Of a stretch of DNA of 64,000 nt, positions 52,058-61,057 are shown piece after piece. The position numbers and the translations under genes are program-made. Source of the stretch: Candidatus Kuenenia stuttgartensis (GTDB taxonomy: Bacteria > Planctomycetota > GCA-002687715 > CAIWVZ01); the NCBI GenBank assembly GCA_945860915.1, contig CAMARR010000006.1:1-64000 (forward strand). The letters run 5' to 3'. The notes beneath the pieces were generated by a model, which was given only the letters and a program-made list of their open reading frames with translations, did no database searches and had not been told where the DNA came from. How positions within the stretch are numbered: position 1 is the first letter of the stretch; every line of letters begins with the position of its first letter.

Positions 52058-53258
52058 CGAGCGCCTCTTGGAGCTTGAAGATAGGAAGGAACACCGCCAA
52101 CACGATTCCGCCGACGACAACGCCCATGACAACAATCAGGATCGGCTCGATCATGGCTGTAAGACCCTTGACTTCGGCTTCCACCTGTTGGTCGTAGAAC
52201 TCACTGACTTTCTCAAGCAGCGTCTCGAGCGCGCCCGTGCGCTCCCCAATCGAGATCATGCGGGTTACCATCGGAGGAAACACCTTCTCCTTGGTGAGTG
52301 GCATCGCCAAAGTGTCACCGTTTTTGACCGAATCCGCAGCTCGCGTGACGGCTTCTTGGATCACGGTGTTTCCAGACGTTTCGCCGACGATCTCAAGCGC
52401 AGCGACGATGGGAACACCTGAGCGGATGAGCGTCGAGAACGTTCGCGCAAATCGCGATAGCGCTACCTTGCGAAACAACGATCCGAAGACTGGAGCCGTG
52501 AGGGAAAGTCGGTCCAACACGCGTGTCCCGTGCGGAGTTCGTTTCCATGCGATGAACGCAATCACCGCCGCCACGATGACGCCGCCCGACACAATGACGT
52601 TGTCGCGCAAGAGCATCGAGAAGCTCATAAGGCCTTGAGTGATTCCAGGCAAAGGGACTCCAAGGCCGTCGAAGATCTCCTTAAACTTGGGCACGATTCC
52701 AATCAAAAGGAATGCCGTGATGGCAAACACAAGGCAGAGCGAGATGACCGGGTAGGTCATGGCTGCCTTGATATCGCGCTTCAGTTTTTGCGATGCCTCG
52801 AGATACTCGGCCAGTCGCGTCAGAATTTCAGTCAACTGGCCCGAGGCCTCGCCCGCGCGAATCATCGAAACGTAGATCGTTGAGAAAACTCGCGAATATC
52901 GGCTCATTGATGCGGAAAGGTCAGTTCCGCTTCGAATGTCCTCGATCATGTCGTGGACGACTCGCTTGAATCCGGGCGACTCCGCCTGCTCCTCAAGTAC
53001 TTCCAACGACTCGAGCAGCGGAACGCCCGCTCCGATCATCGTGGCCATCTGGCGAGTAAACAGTTCGAGCTCGCCCTTCTTGCACGAGTGGCGCACGCGA
53101 CGCGGACCCTTGACGGTGATGGTTTCTGCGCGCAGGTCGGTCGCAAGAATGTTGCGCTTGCGCAATGCGGTTGCCGCATCCTGCTGATTCGGCGCCTCGA
53201 TCACACCGGCAACGGCGCGACCCTTTTCATCACGAGCATTATAGCGAAAAGTCGTCAT
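52047..53258 (-). CDS. pilC: Type IV pilus/T2SS inner-membrane platform protein (PilC/GspF)
   Basis: 403 residues, two GspF domains each with helical bundle and membrane segments; motifs ELFTRQMATMIGAGVPLLESLE, VYVSMIRAGEASGQLTEIL-like YVSMIRAGEAS and second-copy SRFARTFSTLIRSGVPIVAALE, MISIGERTGALETLLEKV. It is the platform turned by the PilB/PilT motors. N-terminal TTFRYNARDEKGRAVAGVIE is the family opening. Follows pilB by 24 bp. Confidence 0.94.
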   Translation of the reverse strand: MTTFRYNARDEKGRAVAGVIEAPNQQDAATALRKRNILATDLRAETITVKGPRRVRHSCKKGELELFTRQMATMIGAGVPLLESLEVLEEQAESPGFKRVVHDMIEDIRSGTDLSASMSRYSRVFSTIYVSMIRAGEASGQLTEILTRLAEYLEASQKLKRDIKAAMTYPVISLCLVFAITAFLLIGIVPKFKEIFDGLGVPLPGITQGLMSFSMLLRDNVIVSGGVIVAAVIAFIAWKRTPHGTRVLDRLSLTAPVFGSLFRKVALSRFARTFSTLIRSGVPIVAALEIVGETSGNTVIQEAVTRAADSVKNGDTLAMPLTKEKVFPPMVTRMISIGERTGALETLLEKVSEFYDQQVEAEVKGLTAMIEPILIVVMGVVVGGIVLAVFLPIFKLQEALGGG

Positions 53259-53282
53259 GGTTATCTGTTCCCCTGTTGCGGC

Positions 53283-55073
53283 CTAGTCTTCACTTCTTGA
53301 GTCATCGTCGGCCGCTTGCTTGCGGTCTAGAACACCCTTGTAGGGGTTCAACGGACGTTGTTCGTCCGCAGTCGAGATTCGCAGGACCTCTTCGATGCTC
53401 GTCAGGCCTCGTCGAGCGTTTGCAAGGCCTGCGCGTCGGAGCGTGATCATGCCGGTTTCGATTGCTGCACGACGCACGTCCATCTCGTTGCCACCCTTAA
53501 CGATGATTTCCTTGACCTTGTCGGAAACCTCAAGGACTTCGAGAACCGCGAATCGTCCCTTGTATCCCTGATTGCATTTCGTGCATCCAACCGCGGAGTA
53601 CACTCGGGCGTCTGCGGCTTCTGTAGCCGTCATTCCGATCTCGATCAGCCGAGCCTTCGGGACGTCTACAATCTTCTTGCAATGCGTGCAGAGCTTGCGA
53701 GCAAGGCGTTGAGCTGCGACCAACACAGTAGACGACGCAACCAAGAATGGGTCGATTCCCATCTGGATCATGCGTGTGATCGTCGATGGCGCGTCGTTGG
53801 TATGCAGCGTTGACAGCACCAAGTGCCCCGTCAATGCTGCCTTGATGGCGATATCGAGCGTTTCGGTATCGCGAATTTCGCCGATCATGATGACGTCAGG
53901 ATCCTGACGCAAGATGGATCGGAGAGCAGTTGCGAATGTCAGGCCGCGCTTCACATTCACCGGGACCTGGTTGACACCGTCAAGCTGGTACTCAACGGGA
54001 TCTTCGACCGTGACGAAGTTGTCGCCTTCGGTTTTTAGTTCACTCACGACCGAGTAGAGCGTCGTCGACTTACCCGACCCTGTCGGACCCGTCACCAGAA
54101 TCATGCCGTACGGAGCCGCGATGGCTCGACGGAGTTGTTCTAGGCACTGCGTTTCAAACCCAAGGTCTTCCAGACTCAACACAAGATTCGATGAGTCGAG
54201 CAGACGCATAACGGCCTTTTCGCCGTGAACCGTCGGAAGGATAGACAGACGCAGGTCAATCTGCCTCCCGTTGACGCGAATCTGGAATTTCCCGTCCTGC
54301 GGACGTCGCTTCTCGGCGATGTCGAGCTGCCCCATGATCTTGAGGCGAGAGATGATGGCGTTGTGCGTGCCTTTGCCAAGTTCATGGACCTGGCTCAGCA
54401 CGCCGTCTTTTCGGAACCGAACTCGAGTCGAGCGCTCGAACGGTTCAATGTGAATATCCGAAGCGCGGTCCGATGCCGCCTCGAAGAGAATCGTGTTGAC
54501 CGCCTTGACGATCTTGGATTCCTCTTCACCGTCGCCTCCGTCCGCGAGATCGATGGACGCCAGATCGGTGTCGTGGCTAGAGACTTCGATGTCTCCTTCC
54601 TTGGCTCCGAGGAGCTCTTCCATCTTCTGCTCGTCACGGCGGTAGATCGCGATCACAACGCGGCGAATGGCGGCAGGCGCAGCGACAACCGGGCGAAGGT
54701 CGCAGCCTGTTTGCGTTCGCAAATGATCAAGCACAGGAAGCGAGAACGGATCTGAGAATGCGACCGTGAGCAATGAGCCGATCTTGGAGAGCGGAATCAG
54801 TCCGTTGGCCTCGGCGTCGGCGCGATCGACGAGGGCAATGGCTGCCGGATCGATCTCGATGGTGTCGAGCTCCACGGGAGGAAGATTCGCCTCTCGGGCG
54901 ATGAGCCCTGCGAGATCACGTTCGCTGACGAGCCCGTTCTCCGTCAGCGTGACGGCGAGTTGGACACGATCGCGCAACGAAATTTCCGTTGCTTGGTCAA
55001 GTTGTTCGGGCCTGAGTCGACCTGAGCGATCCATGATCCCGCGAATCTTGCGATCATATGCTGCTGCACTCAT
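53283..55073 (-). CDS. pilB: Type IV pilus/T2SS assembly ATPase (PilB/GspE)
   Basis: 596 residues. An N-terminal GspE/MshEN domain (1-150), then the secretion ATPase: Walker A ILVTGPTGSGKSTTLYS, Asp box VEDPVEYQLDGVNQVPVN, Walker B DPDVIMIGEIRDTETLDIAI, His box HLVLSTLHTNDAPSTI, and the zinc tetracysteine LCTHCKK / CTKCNQGYKGR seen in PilB and GspE. It hydrolyses ATP to extend the filament. Its start overlaps the pilT stop (ATGA). Confidence 0.95.
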   Translation of the reverse strand: MSAAAYDRKIRGIMDRSGRLRPEQLDQATEISLRDRVQLAVTLTENGLVSERDLAGLIAREANLPPVELDTIEIDPAAIALVDRADAEANGLIPLSKIGSLLTVAFSDPFSLPVLDHLRTQTGCDLRPVVAAPAAIRRVVIAIYRRDEQKMEELLGAKEGDIEVSSHDTDLASIDLADGGDGEEESKIVKAVNTILFEAASDRASDIHIEPFERSTRVRFRKDGVLSQVHELGKGTHNAIISRLKIMGQLDIAEKRRPQDGKFQIRVNGRQIDLRLSILPTVHGEKAVMRLLDSSNLVLSLEDLGFETQCLEQLRRAIAAPYGMILVTGPTGSGKSTTLYSVVSELKTEGDNFVTVEDPVEYQLDGVNQVPVNVKRGLTFATALRSILRQDPDVIMIGEIRDTETLDIAIKAALTGHLVLSTLHTNDAPSTITRMIQMGIDPFLVASSTVLVAAQRLARKLCTHCKKIVDVPKARLIEIGMTATEAADARVYSAVGCTKCNQGYKGRFAVLEVLEVSDKVKEIIVKGGNEMDVRRAAIETGMITLRRAGLANARRGLTSIEEVLRISTADEQRPLNPYKGVLDRKQAADDDSRSED

Positions 55074-56176
55074 CCTCTGCTCCCCACCATGCCGCCCGCT
55101 GTGGGGCTTGTTCCACGTCGGCTCCCAAGGCGCATGAGATCGTCCTTATCGGAAGAACGCTCCATCGCAGCCTCGAGCGTGATCTTTTTCTTCTCAACCA
55201 GCTCCCAAAGTGACTGGTTCATCGTGCGCATGCCGTCCTTGCCGCCTAGCTGGATCTGCGAGTAGCACTGGTGCGCTTTGTTGTCGCGTACGAGTGCGCG
55301 AACGGCTGAGTTGGCCAACATGACTTCGCACGCCATTGCACGGCCTTTTCCTGACGCATTCGGAATGAGCTGCTGGCAGAACACCGCTTCAAGCGCAAAG
55401 CTCAACTGCGTTCGTATTTGCTGCTGCTGGTGCGCCGGAAAGATGTCGATGACGCGATTGATCGTCTGGACCGCATCCGACGTATGGAGCGTTGCGAACG
55501 TGAGGTGACCCGTTTCCGCCAACGTCAACGCGGCTTCGACGGTCTCGAGATCGCGCAACTCGCCAATCATGACCACGTCAGGATCTTGACGTAGGACCGA
55601 ACGCAGTGCCTTCTTAAAGTCACGTGTGTCCGACCCGACTTCGCGCTGGTTAAATAGCGCTTTCTTGTTCTTGTGCAGGAACTCGATCGGATCCTCGATG
55701 GTCACGATGTGCTCTGGACGCAGTCGATTGATGCAGTCGATCATCGAAGCGAGTGAGGTCGACTTACCTGATCCGGTTGCCCCAGTGACGAGAACGAGTC
55801 CCTTCGGGAGATCACAGATTTTCTCGCAGGTCTCTCGGGGCAGGCCAAGATCGTCGAAACTGACGATCTTCGAGGGAATAAGCCGAAGGACGGCACCAAC
55901 GGCGCCGCGCTGCTGAAAGACGTTGGTTCGGAAGCGACCAAGTCCATCGACGCCGAAGGAGAAGTCAAGTTCGAGGTCGCGTTCGAAGGTTGCAACCTGT
56001 TCGTCCGTCAAGATCGAATAGACGAGGCGCTTGGTGTCCTGTGAAGTCAGAACGTCCCCGGGTATGTCGACAAGGTCACCGTCGACACGGATCTTGGGCG
56101 GTGCTCCGGCGGAGATATGCAGGTCGGACCCGCCTCGCTTTACGAGCTGGTCTAGTAGGTTTTCGAACACGTGCAT
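55070..56176 (-). CDS. pilT: Twitching-motility retraction ATPase PilT
   Basis: 368 residues, PilT length; GGSDLHISAGAPPKIRVDGDL opening, Walker A VLVTGATGSGKSTSLASMID, VTIEDPIEFLHKNKKALFNQREVG, Walker B DPDVVMIGELRDLETVEAAL, HLTFATLHTSDAVQTINRVIDIFP and the AIRNLIRE-like SAVRALVRDNKAHQ region. PilT depolymerises the pilus, so this cluster is a retractile type IV pilus rather than a plain type II secretion system. First of pilT-pilB-pilC-TPR, all overlapping or close. Confidence 0.95.
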   Translation of the reverse strand: MHVFENLLDQLVKRGGSDLHISAGAPPKIRVDGDLVDIPGDVLTSQDTKRLVYSILTDEQVATFERDLELDFSFGVDGLGRFRTNVFQQRGAVGAVLRLIPSKIVSFDDLGLPRETCEKICDLPKGLVLVTGATGSGKSTSLASMIDCINRLRPEHIVTIEDPIEFLHKNKKALFNQREVGSDTRDFKKALRSVLRQDPDVVMIGELRDLETVEAALTLAETGHLTFATLHTSDAVQTINRVIDIFPAHQQQQIRTQLSFALEAVFCQQLIPNASGKGRAMACEVMLANSAVRALVRDNKAHQCYSQIQLGGKDGMRTMNQSLWELVEKKKITLEAAMERSSDKDDLMRLGSRRGTSPTAGGMVGSRG

Positions 56177-56269
56177 GGGGGAAAGCCGCGGTCACAGAAA
56201 TCGGCCCCATGGCAGATCAGTGCGACTCCTCCAACCGCCCCTTTCGGCCATTCCCACCTAGTGCCTTGA

Positions 56270-56305
56270 AAAAGCGCAAAGGGAGGCCGGAATCCCGACC
56301 TCCCC
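56270..56305 (-). terminator. Terminator after the OmpA-type lipoprotein
   Basis: On the minus strand GGGAGGTCGG/CCGGCCTCCC (56295-56304 with 56281-56290, one G-U, 4-nt loop) followed by TTTGCGCTTTTTC. A second perfect 8-bp hairpin without U tract lies just upstream (56311-56332). Confidence 0.85.
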
Positions 56306-56352
56306 GCATAGAACCGGCGGCCAGGCCGGTTCATCCCCAAATAAATGATAGA

Positions 56353-57087
56353 TCAGCCGTCGATAACAATATCGATGCGGCGATTCTTCGCATTGGCGTC
56401 CTTAGAAGTGCCCTTCTCGAGGGGCTTCTTCTCGCCGTAGCCATGGACTGTGATGCGCGAGTCGGCAATCTTGGCCTTCGATTCTAGCCAGCTCTTGACC
56501 GCATTCGCGCGCGCAAGCGACAGGTTTGTGTTGTTCTTGTAGCGCTCCTTGTTCTTGCCGGTGAGGGGCTGCGCGTCGGTGTGGCCTTCGATCGAGATCG
56601 AGCCCTTCGACTTCTTGAGTTCAGCAGCGATTTTCATCAGGGCTGATTCACCGTCTTTGTTGAGGGTCGACGAACCTGCGGCAAAGCCACCGGCCAAGCT
56701 GAAGACCGTGGCTCCATCACGTGCCGACGTGGTCACCGACTTGTCGTTGATCTTCGGAGTCGCCTTTGCTGGTTGCTTCGGCTTCGAATTTTCTGGTCGA
56801 ACGGGCGGTGTGACGCGCTCCTCGTTCGACACCAACGGGCTGTCCAAACGTCCCGATGTTCCGGCGTTGGTTGGACGGCTTCCTCGAGCGTTCGCTTCAT
56901 CAAGCTGACGCTGCATAACGAGACGCGTGCTCTCGTTTGCTGAAAGTTGACGTTGAAGAGTATCCAACTGCTCTTGCTTCTCTTGAAGGACCTTGTCCTT
57001 CGCTGCCAAGTTCTCGTCGTTGGACGAGCACGCCACCAAACCGAGCGCGAGTGCGCCCGCCGCCACGACGTTCATGTTGATCCTCAT
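56353..57087 (-). CDS. OmpA-domain lipoprotein
   Basis: 244 residues from ATG 57087 with GGGAGG upstream; the longer frame to 57312 lies within the prepilin peptidase gene. Lipobox ALGLVAC, then a coiled-coil stretch (LAAKDKVLQEKQEQLDTLQRQL, about 27-65), a Pro/Lys linker, and a C-terminal OmpA/MotB peptidoglycan-binding domain with SISIEGHTDAQPL and NLSLARANAVKSWLESK, ending in NRRIDIVI. Such proteins tether the outer membrane to the cell wall, as Pal does. Confidence 0.92.
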   Translation of the reverse strand: MRINMNVVAAGALALGLVACSSNDENLAAKDKVLQEKQEQLDTLQRQLSANESTRLVMQRQLDEANARGSRPTNAGTSGRLDSPLVSNEERVTPPVRPENSKPKQPAKATPKINDKSVTTSARDGATVFSLAGGFAAGSSTLNKDGESALMKIAAELKKSKGSISIEGHTDAQPLTGKNKERYKNNTNLSLARANAVKSWLESKAKIADSRITVHGYGEKKPLEKGTSKDANAKNRRIDIVIDG

Positions 57088-57131
57088 TACAAACCTCCCG
57101 CGGGTACCCCCGCGACCGCATTTCCTCAAAT

Positions 57132-58028
57132 TCACCACTGGTACAGCCCAATCCAGGCGTCGAGCAAGGGCTCGCCCCGCAACATGACTGCCCACATTCC
57201 GAGCGCGAGAAACGGGCCGAACGGCACATACCGTCCACGCCTCGCGCTTTTCATTGCAATTCCGACGATCGCACCTACGACGGCGGCGAGTCCAAGGGCC
57301 AGCAGTGCCCAAGTCCCCAATATTCCACCCATCGCAGCGATCATCTTGACGTCACCGAAACCCATCGCCTCGCGTCCGAACGCTTTGGCACCCAGGACGC
57401 CGATCATCCATAGTGAACCACCGGCGAGGACTTCCCCAGCTACGCCATGAAGGGCAACCATCCCTCGAACGCCGACGGCGTCAATCAGAGGTTCGCCGCC
57501 CATTCTCAGATCATGGAGCCATCCTGTTGCAGGCTGAAGCGAAGGCGCGACCAACAAGAGCAACGGCCCGAGAATCATTCCGCCGATCGTGATCTGATCC
57601 GGAAGGATCTGCCAATCCCAATCGATTAGAGTCAACGCCACCAGCGCAGAAGTAATGAGCGCCGCGGCGAGATAAGTTGCCCATTCGCCCAGATGTTCTG
57701 TAGGACGAATGAAGGCCGCGTCACGCATAGGAAGCAACCAAGCGAGAGCGACGAAAAGAGCGGCGGTGGTGAGTTCCACCGCAGGATAGCGTGCTGAAAT
57801 CACGTCACGACATGTCCTGCATCGGCCCCGAAGCATGAGCCACGACACAATCGGAAGGTTGTCGTACCAAGCGATCGCCGATGTACACTTTGGGCAACGT
57901 GACCGCGGCCTAGACACAGACATACACTGCCGTGGAAGCCTATAGGCCACCACGTTCAAAAATGATCCAACGCACGCGCCCGCTGCGGCAAGAAAGCCGA
58001 GCATCACGGCGATTCGAGGGTCTTGCAC
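57132..58028 (-). CDS. pilD: Prepilin peptidase (A24 family)
   Basis: 298 residues from GTG 58028 with GGGGGA 6 nt upstream; the frame runs to 58181 but upstream residues lack family resemblance. N-terminal methylase domain LGFLAAAGACVGSFLNVVAYRLP with the four zinc Cys CPKC and CRTC, then the aspartyl protease with DWDWQILPDQ (first Asp) and GFGDVKMIAAMGG (GxGD). About eight membrane segments. It cleaves and N-methylates type IV prepilins, such as the one at 50.6 kb. It lies 44 bp upstream of the OmpA lipoprotein. Confidence 0.92.
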   Translation of the reverse strand: MQDPRIAVMLGFLAAAGACVGSFLNVVAYRLPRQCMSVSRPRSRCPKCTSAIAWYDNLPIVSWLMLRGRCRTCRDVISARYPAVELTTAALFVALAWLLPMRDAAFIRPTEHLGEWATYLAAALITSALVALTLIDWDWQILPDQITIGGMILGPLLLLVAPSLQPATGWLHDLRMGGEPLIDAVGVRGMVALHGVAGEVLAGGSLWMIGVLGAKAFGREAMGFGDVKMIAAMGGILGTWALLALGLAAVVGAIVGIAMKSARRGRYVPFGPFLALGMWAVMLRGEPLLDAWIGLYQW

Positions 58029-58289
58029 GGGCGTCCCCCAAGGCTCGGGAGCTACCCGAACCAAAGCAGGCTCGCTGCCACAGAAACGACCGACCGCCAT
58101 GGTCAAGGGAAATCCCGCCCGGGATGCCCACGGACCGTCCTGTGCCGCAAAGATCGTAGCCACCCCGGGCAATTCGTGCAAACGAGGCAGGACGCTATCC
58201 CATCAAATGCCGACGCCCTGCATCCGAAGCTCGGCAGCAGGGCGCAGGCGTCGGGTCGGGGAACTATCCCCCGCTTACCATCAGAAGGA

Positions 58290-60854
58290 TCAGAAGGTAT
58301 AGGCCATCACGAACGAGTTGTAGAGCGGAATGGCATTCGTAACGGTGTTGTCCGTCATTTCCACCTTGAAGCGGAAGTAGCGGAGGGTCGCAATCCCGAG
58401 GGATGGCCCTTGTTGGGTCAGAACGTTGTTGTTGAGAACGCCAGCGGCGTTCACGACCACACCGTTGCCCTGAACCGTGGATGTCGGGGTCGGGTTGAGG
58501 ACATCTGTTCCTTCAAGCTGCCACACCGACGTGGTGCCGGCTGGTTGCTGATTGGCCTGAGGATTGAGCAGGAACGCCGAGTAGGTCGGGTTGGACTGAC
58601 CGGTGTCGTACCAAATCGAACGCGCGGACGAGACGCGCGAAACGAAGGTGAAGCGAGAACGGTACACGTCGTAGCCGGCCGCGTCGTTGATCGGGCAAGT
58701 CTGTCCCGCTGCGGTCGCAAGCGAGATGGGCCGTGCCACGATGCGGCGAAGCTGACCATTCGTCCCTGCAGACGAGCGATAGCGGTTGAAGTTCGGGGCC
58801 TGAGTCCCGGGTTCGATGTTCTGCTCGAAGACCAGATTCACTGAATTCGACGCCTGTCCAGCCGAATTCGCATAGTCGAACGGGGGCGACAGAAGCGGGA
58901 AGGCAACGAATTGCGTGAACTGGGCGCCCGTTTGGTAGGACAACGGACCTCCGACCTTCACGCGCTTCGGCGTGAAGCCCACGACCGTGCCGGCACACTG
59001 AGCGGTAATCGTCTCCGCTGGCGGTATCGAGGTCTGGTAGGGCTCCAGGAGGTAGTTGGAGAGGAACGCAGCGCCGAGTCCGCACGCCGCTGCACACGCC
59101 GAGTTAAGGGGCGCGACTGCGTTCGTCAGCCCCGCCCAGATCGAATAGGACGGGTAGGTGGTCGAAGTCGTTACTTGGCCAACGGGCGCCCACTCGATGA
59201 GTTCGAGTGCTCTCTTCAAACTGCCCAAATCCTGAAACTCGTACAGGTGCTGAATGTGGGAGCCACCGTTCGGATTATAGGAGTTCGCAAGGCCGTTAAT
59301 GCATGCACCAAGATTGCAAGCGCCACCACAAGTCCCGGTGCAGGCGTTGTTTGACGACGCGAGAGATGCATCGAAGGGCGAAAACAGACCAAGGGGTCCG
59401 GCTGCGCCTACGGTGCCTTCGGGATTCGGCGCAACGATGACTTGGACTCGGGTTCCGAGCGCCAGAGTCGATGTAGCGTATGGAGTGCCCGAAATGTCCA
59501 CGCCGGCGAGCGCCCCTGGAAGCGCGGTGGAGTTCCACTGTGCCTGAGTGAATGGAACGGCGAACGTCGAGTCCTTCGTTGCACCGACACCCGTTGCGAC
59601 TTCAAATGACTCAATCACCGAGGACACACCCAAACACGTCGGGCAGGGTGCCGTCCGGAAGGTAGCCGACAAGGTGTTGTTGAGTGGAAGTCCGGCCGGG
59701 GCATTCGCGGATGGCAACCCACGGATCTGCTTATTCACTGCCACGAATCCAACGCGGACCTGAACATCGTAGCCCGTCGTCAGATTGACACCGGGTCCAT
59801 AAGTTGGACTTGGCGCAAAAAGGAACGACTGAGCATCCGAAGTTCCGACGGCCGGGTTCTCTGGTGTCAAGGAGCCGGGAATCAACACGCCCTGAGGCTG
59901 TTGCGCCGTCACGTTGTTCGTGTTGCGAACAACCATGTTGACCAAAAGGTCGACGGTAGACGTTTGCACCACCTGCGAGAACGTGATTCGAATGGGCTCG
60001 GGACCGGTCCCGCCAGCGCCGAAACCCGTATTGGCGAGCGGATCCGCAATCGTGCCGGCATGTTGCACCGGTGCGATCGAGACAACGATCGGCGGTGTGG
60101 GATTCGGCGATGTGGTTGCGGCCGTGGCGAAGACGAAGGGCACCGTTGGCTGCGTCGTAAACGTCGTGGTAACGATAGGCAACGCAAAGACCGTTGCCGG
60201 ACCGAATGTCGCGGCTGCGGTTCCTGCCGAAGTGATGCCGCTCGACGACGGGAGCAAGAACGCGTACTCAGTCACCGCAGCGAAGCCCGTGCTTGGCAAC
60301 AAGTTGAAGATCGCAGCCTTGGAGCCGTCGATGACGGGGTCGATGACGAGAGTATTCGGCTTGTCGCGATGGCGCCCAACCACGTAGTTCAGAAACTGAA
60401 TCTGGTTCCCGTTGTTCTCCCAGATCTGGAGCGACGAACGGCAATTCGGAATCGTTACCGCCGGCGGGAATTGTCCCGCCCATTGGTTACGGAACGCGAA
60501 GTAGGGCACTGTGGTCCCTGTAATCGGCGCGATTCCTTGGAATTCAACGGGGGTGCCACCCGACGCATAGAATCCACCGAAAATCGTGGAATCGATGTTC
60601 GCCGAGAACGTGACTTCAAGTGCTTGGTCGGTGTAAACGCCCGGAAGCGGAACACCGGCATTCGCGTTGCCCGACGGAGCCGGGCTGAAGCCTAGGTACG
60701 ACACTCCAGTTACCGACGGAGGCGTGGGTGGCGCCTGACCGCCACCTCCCGTTGAAGGATTGCCGCCACCTCCGCACCCCGCGAGAGCGAGGGAAACAGA
60801 AGCGATAAGGAGAGCCACGGAGCGGGACATCCCCCGCTTGAAGCCTCGGGTCAT
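58290..60854 (-). CDS. Large lipoprotein with Ig-like/SbsA-type domains
   Basis: 854 residues from ATG 60854 with GGAG upstream; another ATG (60830) starts right at the signal SRSVALLIASVSLALAGC. After the lipid Cys come poly-Gly and Pro-rich linker residues, then beta-rich domains with Big_5/SbsA-like segments (EPIRITFSQVVQTSTVDLLV; YTDQALEVTFSANID) about extracellular matrix folding. A compact Cys-rich stretch (CTGTCGGACNLGAC) sits near the middle. Probably a surface-exposed or periplasmic adhesion or binding protein. Unknown partner; monocistronic. Confidence 0.82.
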   Translation of the reverse strand: MTRGFKRGMSRSVALLIASVSLALAGCGGGGNPSTGGGGQAPPTPPSVTGVSYLGFSPAPSGNANAGVPLPGVYTDQALEVTFSANIDSTIFGGFYASGGTPVEFQGIAPITGTTVPYFAFRNQWAGQFPPAVTIPNCRSSLQIWENNGNQIQFLNYVVGRHRDKPNTLVIDPVIDGSKAAIFNLLPSTGFAAVTEYAFLLPSSSGITSAGTAAATFGPATVFALPIVTTTFTTQPTVPFVFATAATTSPNPTPPIVVSIAPVQHAGTIADPLANTGFGAGGTGPEPIRITFSQVVQTSTVDLLVNMVVRNTNNVTAQQPQGVLIPGSLTPENPAVGTSDAQSFLFAPSPTYGPGVNLTTGYDVQVRVGFVAVNKQIRGLPSANAPAGLPLNNTLSATFRTAPCPTCLGVSSVIESFEVATGVGATKDSTFAVPFTQAQWNSTALPGALAGVDISGTPYATSTLALGTRVQVIVAPNPEGTVGAAGPLGLFSPFDASLASSNNACTGTCGGACNLGACINGLANSYNPNGGSHIQHLYEFQDLGSLKRALELIEWAPVGQVTTSTTYPSYSIWAGLTNAVAPLNSACAAACGLGAAFLSNYLLEPYQTSIPPAETITAQCAGTVVGFTPKRVKVGGPLSYQTGAQFTQFVAFPLLSPPFDYANSAGQASNSVNLVFEQNIEPGTQAPNFNRYRSSAGTNGQLRRIVARPISLATAAGQTCPINDAAGYDVYRSRFTFVSRVSSARSIWYDTGQSNPTYSAFLLNPQANQQPAGTTSVWQLEGTDVLNPTPTSTVQGNGVVVNAAGVLNNNVLTQQGPSLGIATLRYFRFKVEMTDNTVTNAIPLYNSFVMAYTF

Positions 60855-61057
60855 GTGAACGTTTCTCCAAAGTGACGCGCCCCTCTCGGGGTAGTCACGC
60901 ATTCCAACTGACTCGGACCGACAGCAGGCGCTCCCGCCACCGGTTACCCGATCCCTCTAGGGCCGGGGATTCTAGGTGCACCTGACACGATGTGTCAAAC
61001 GCACTTCTAGGGATTCGACCAACAAAGATGCAATCGCCGTGCCGCCTCGCAACCACC

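Noticed and set aside
50643-58028. Type II secretion system
   Set aside because: PilT, a retraction motor specific to type IV pili, is present, and no secretin or other gsp gene is visible; a pilus is the better reading, although a shared function cannot be excluded.
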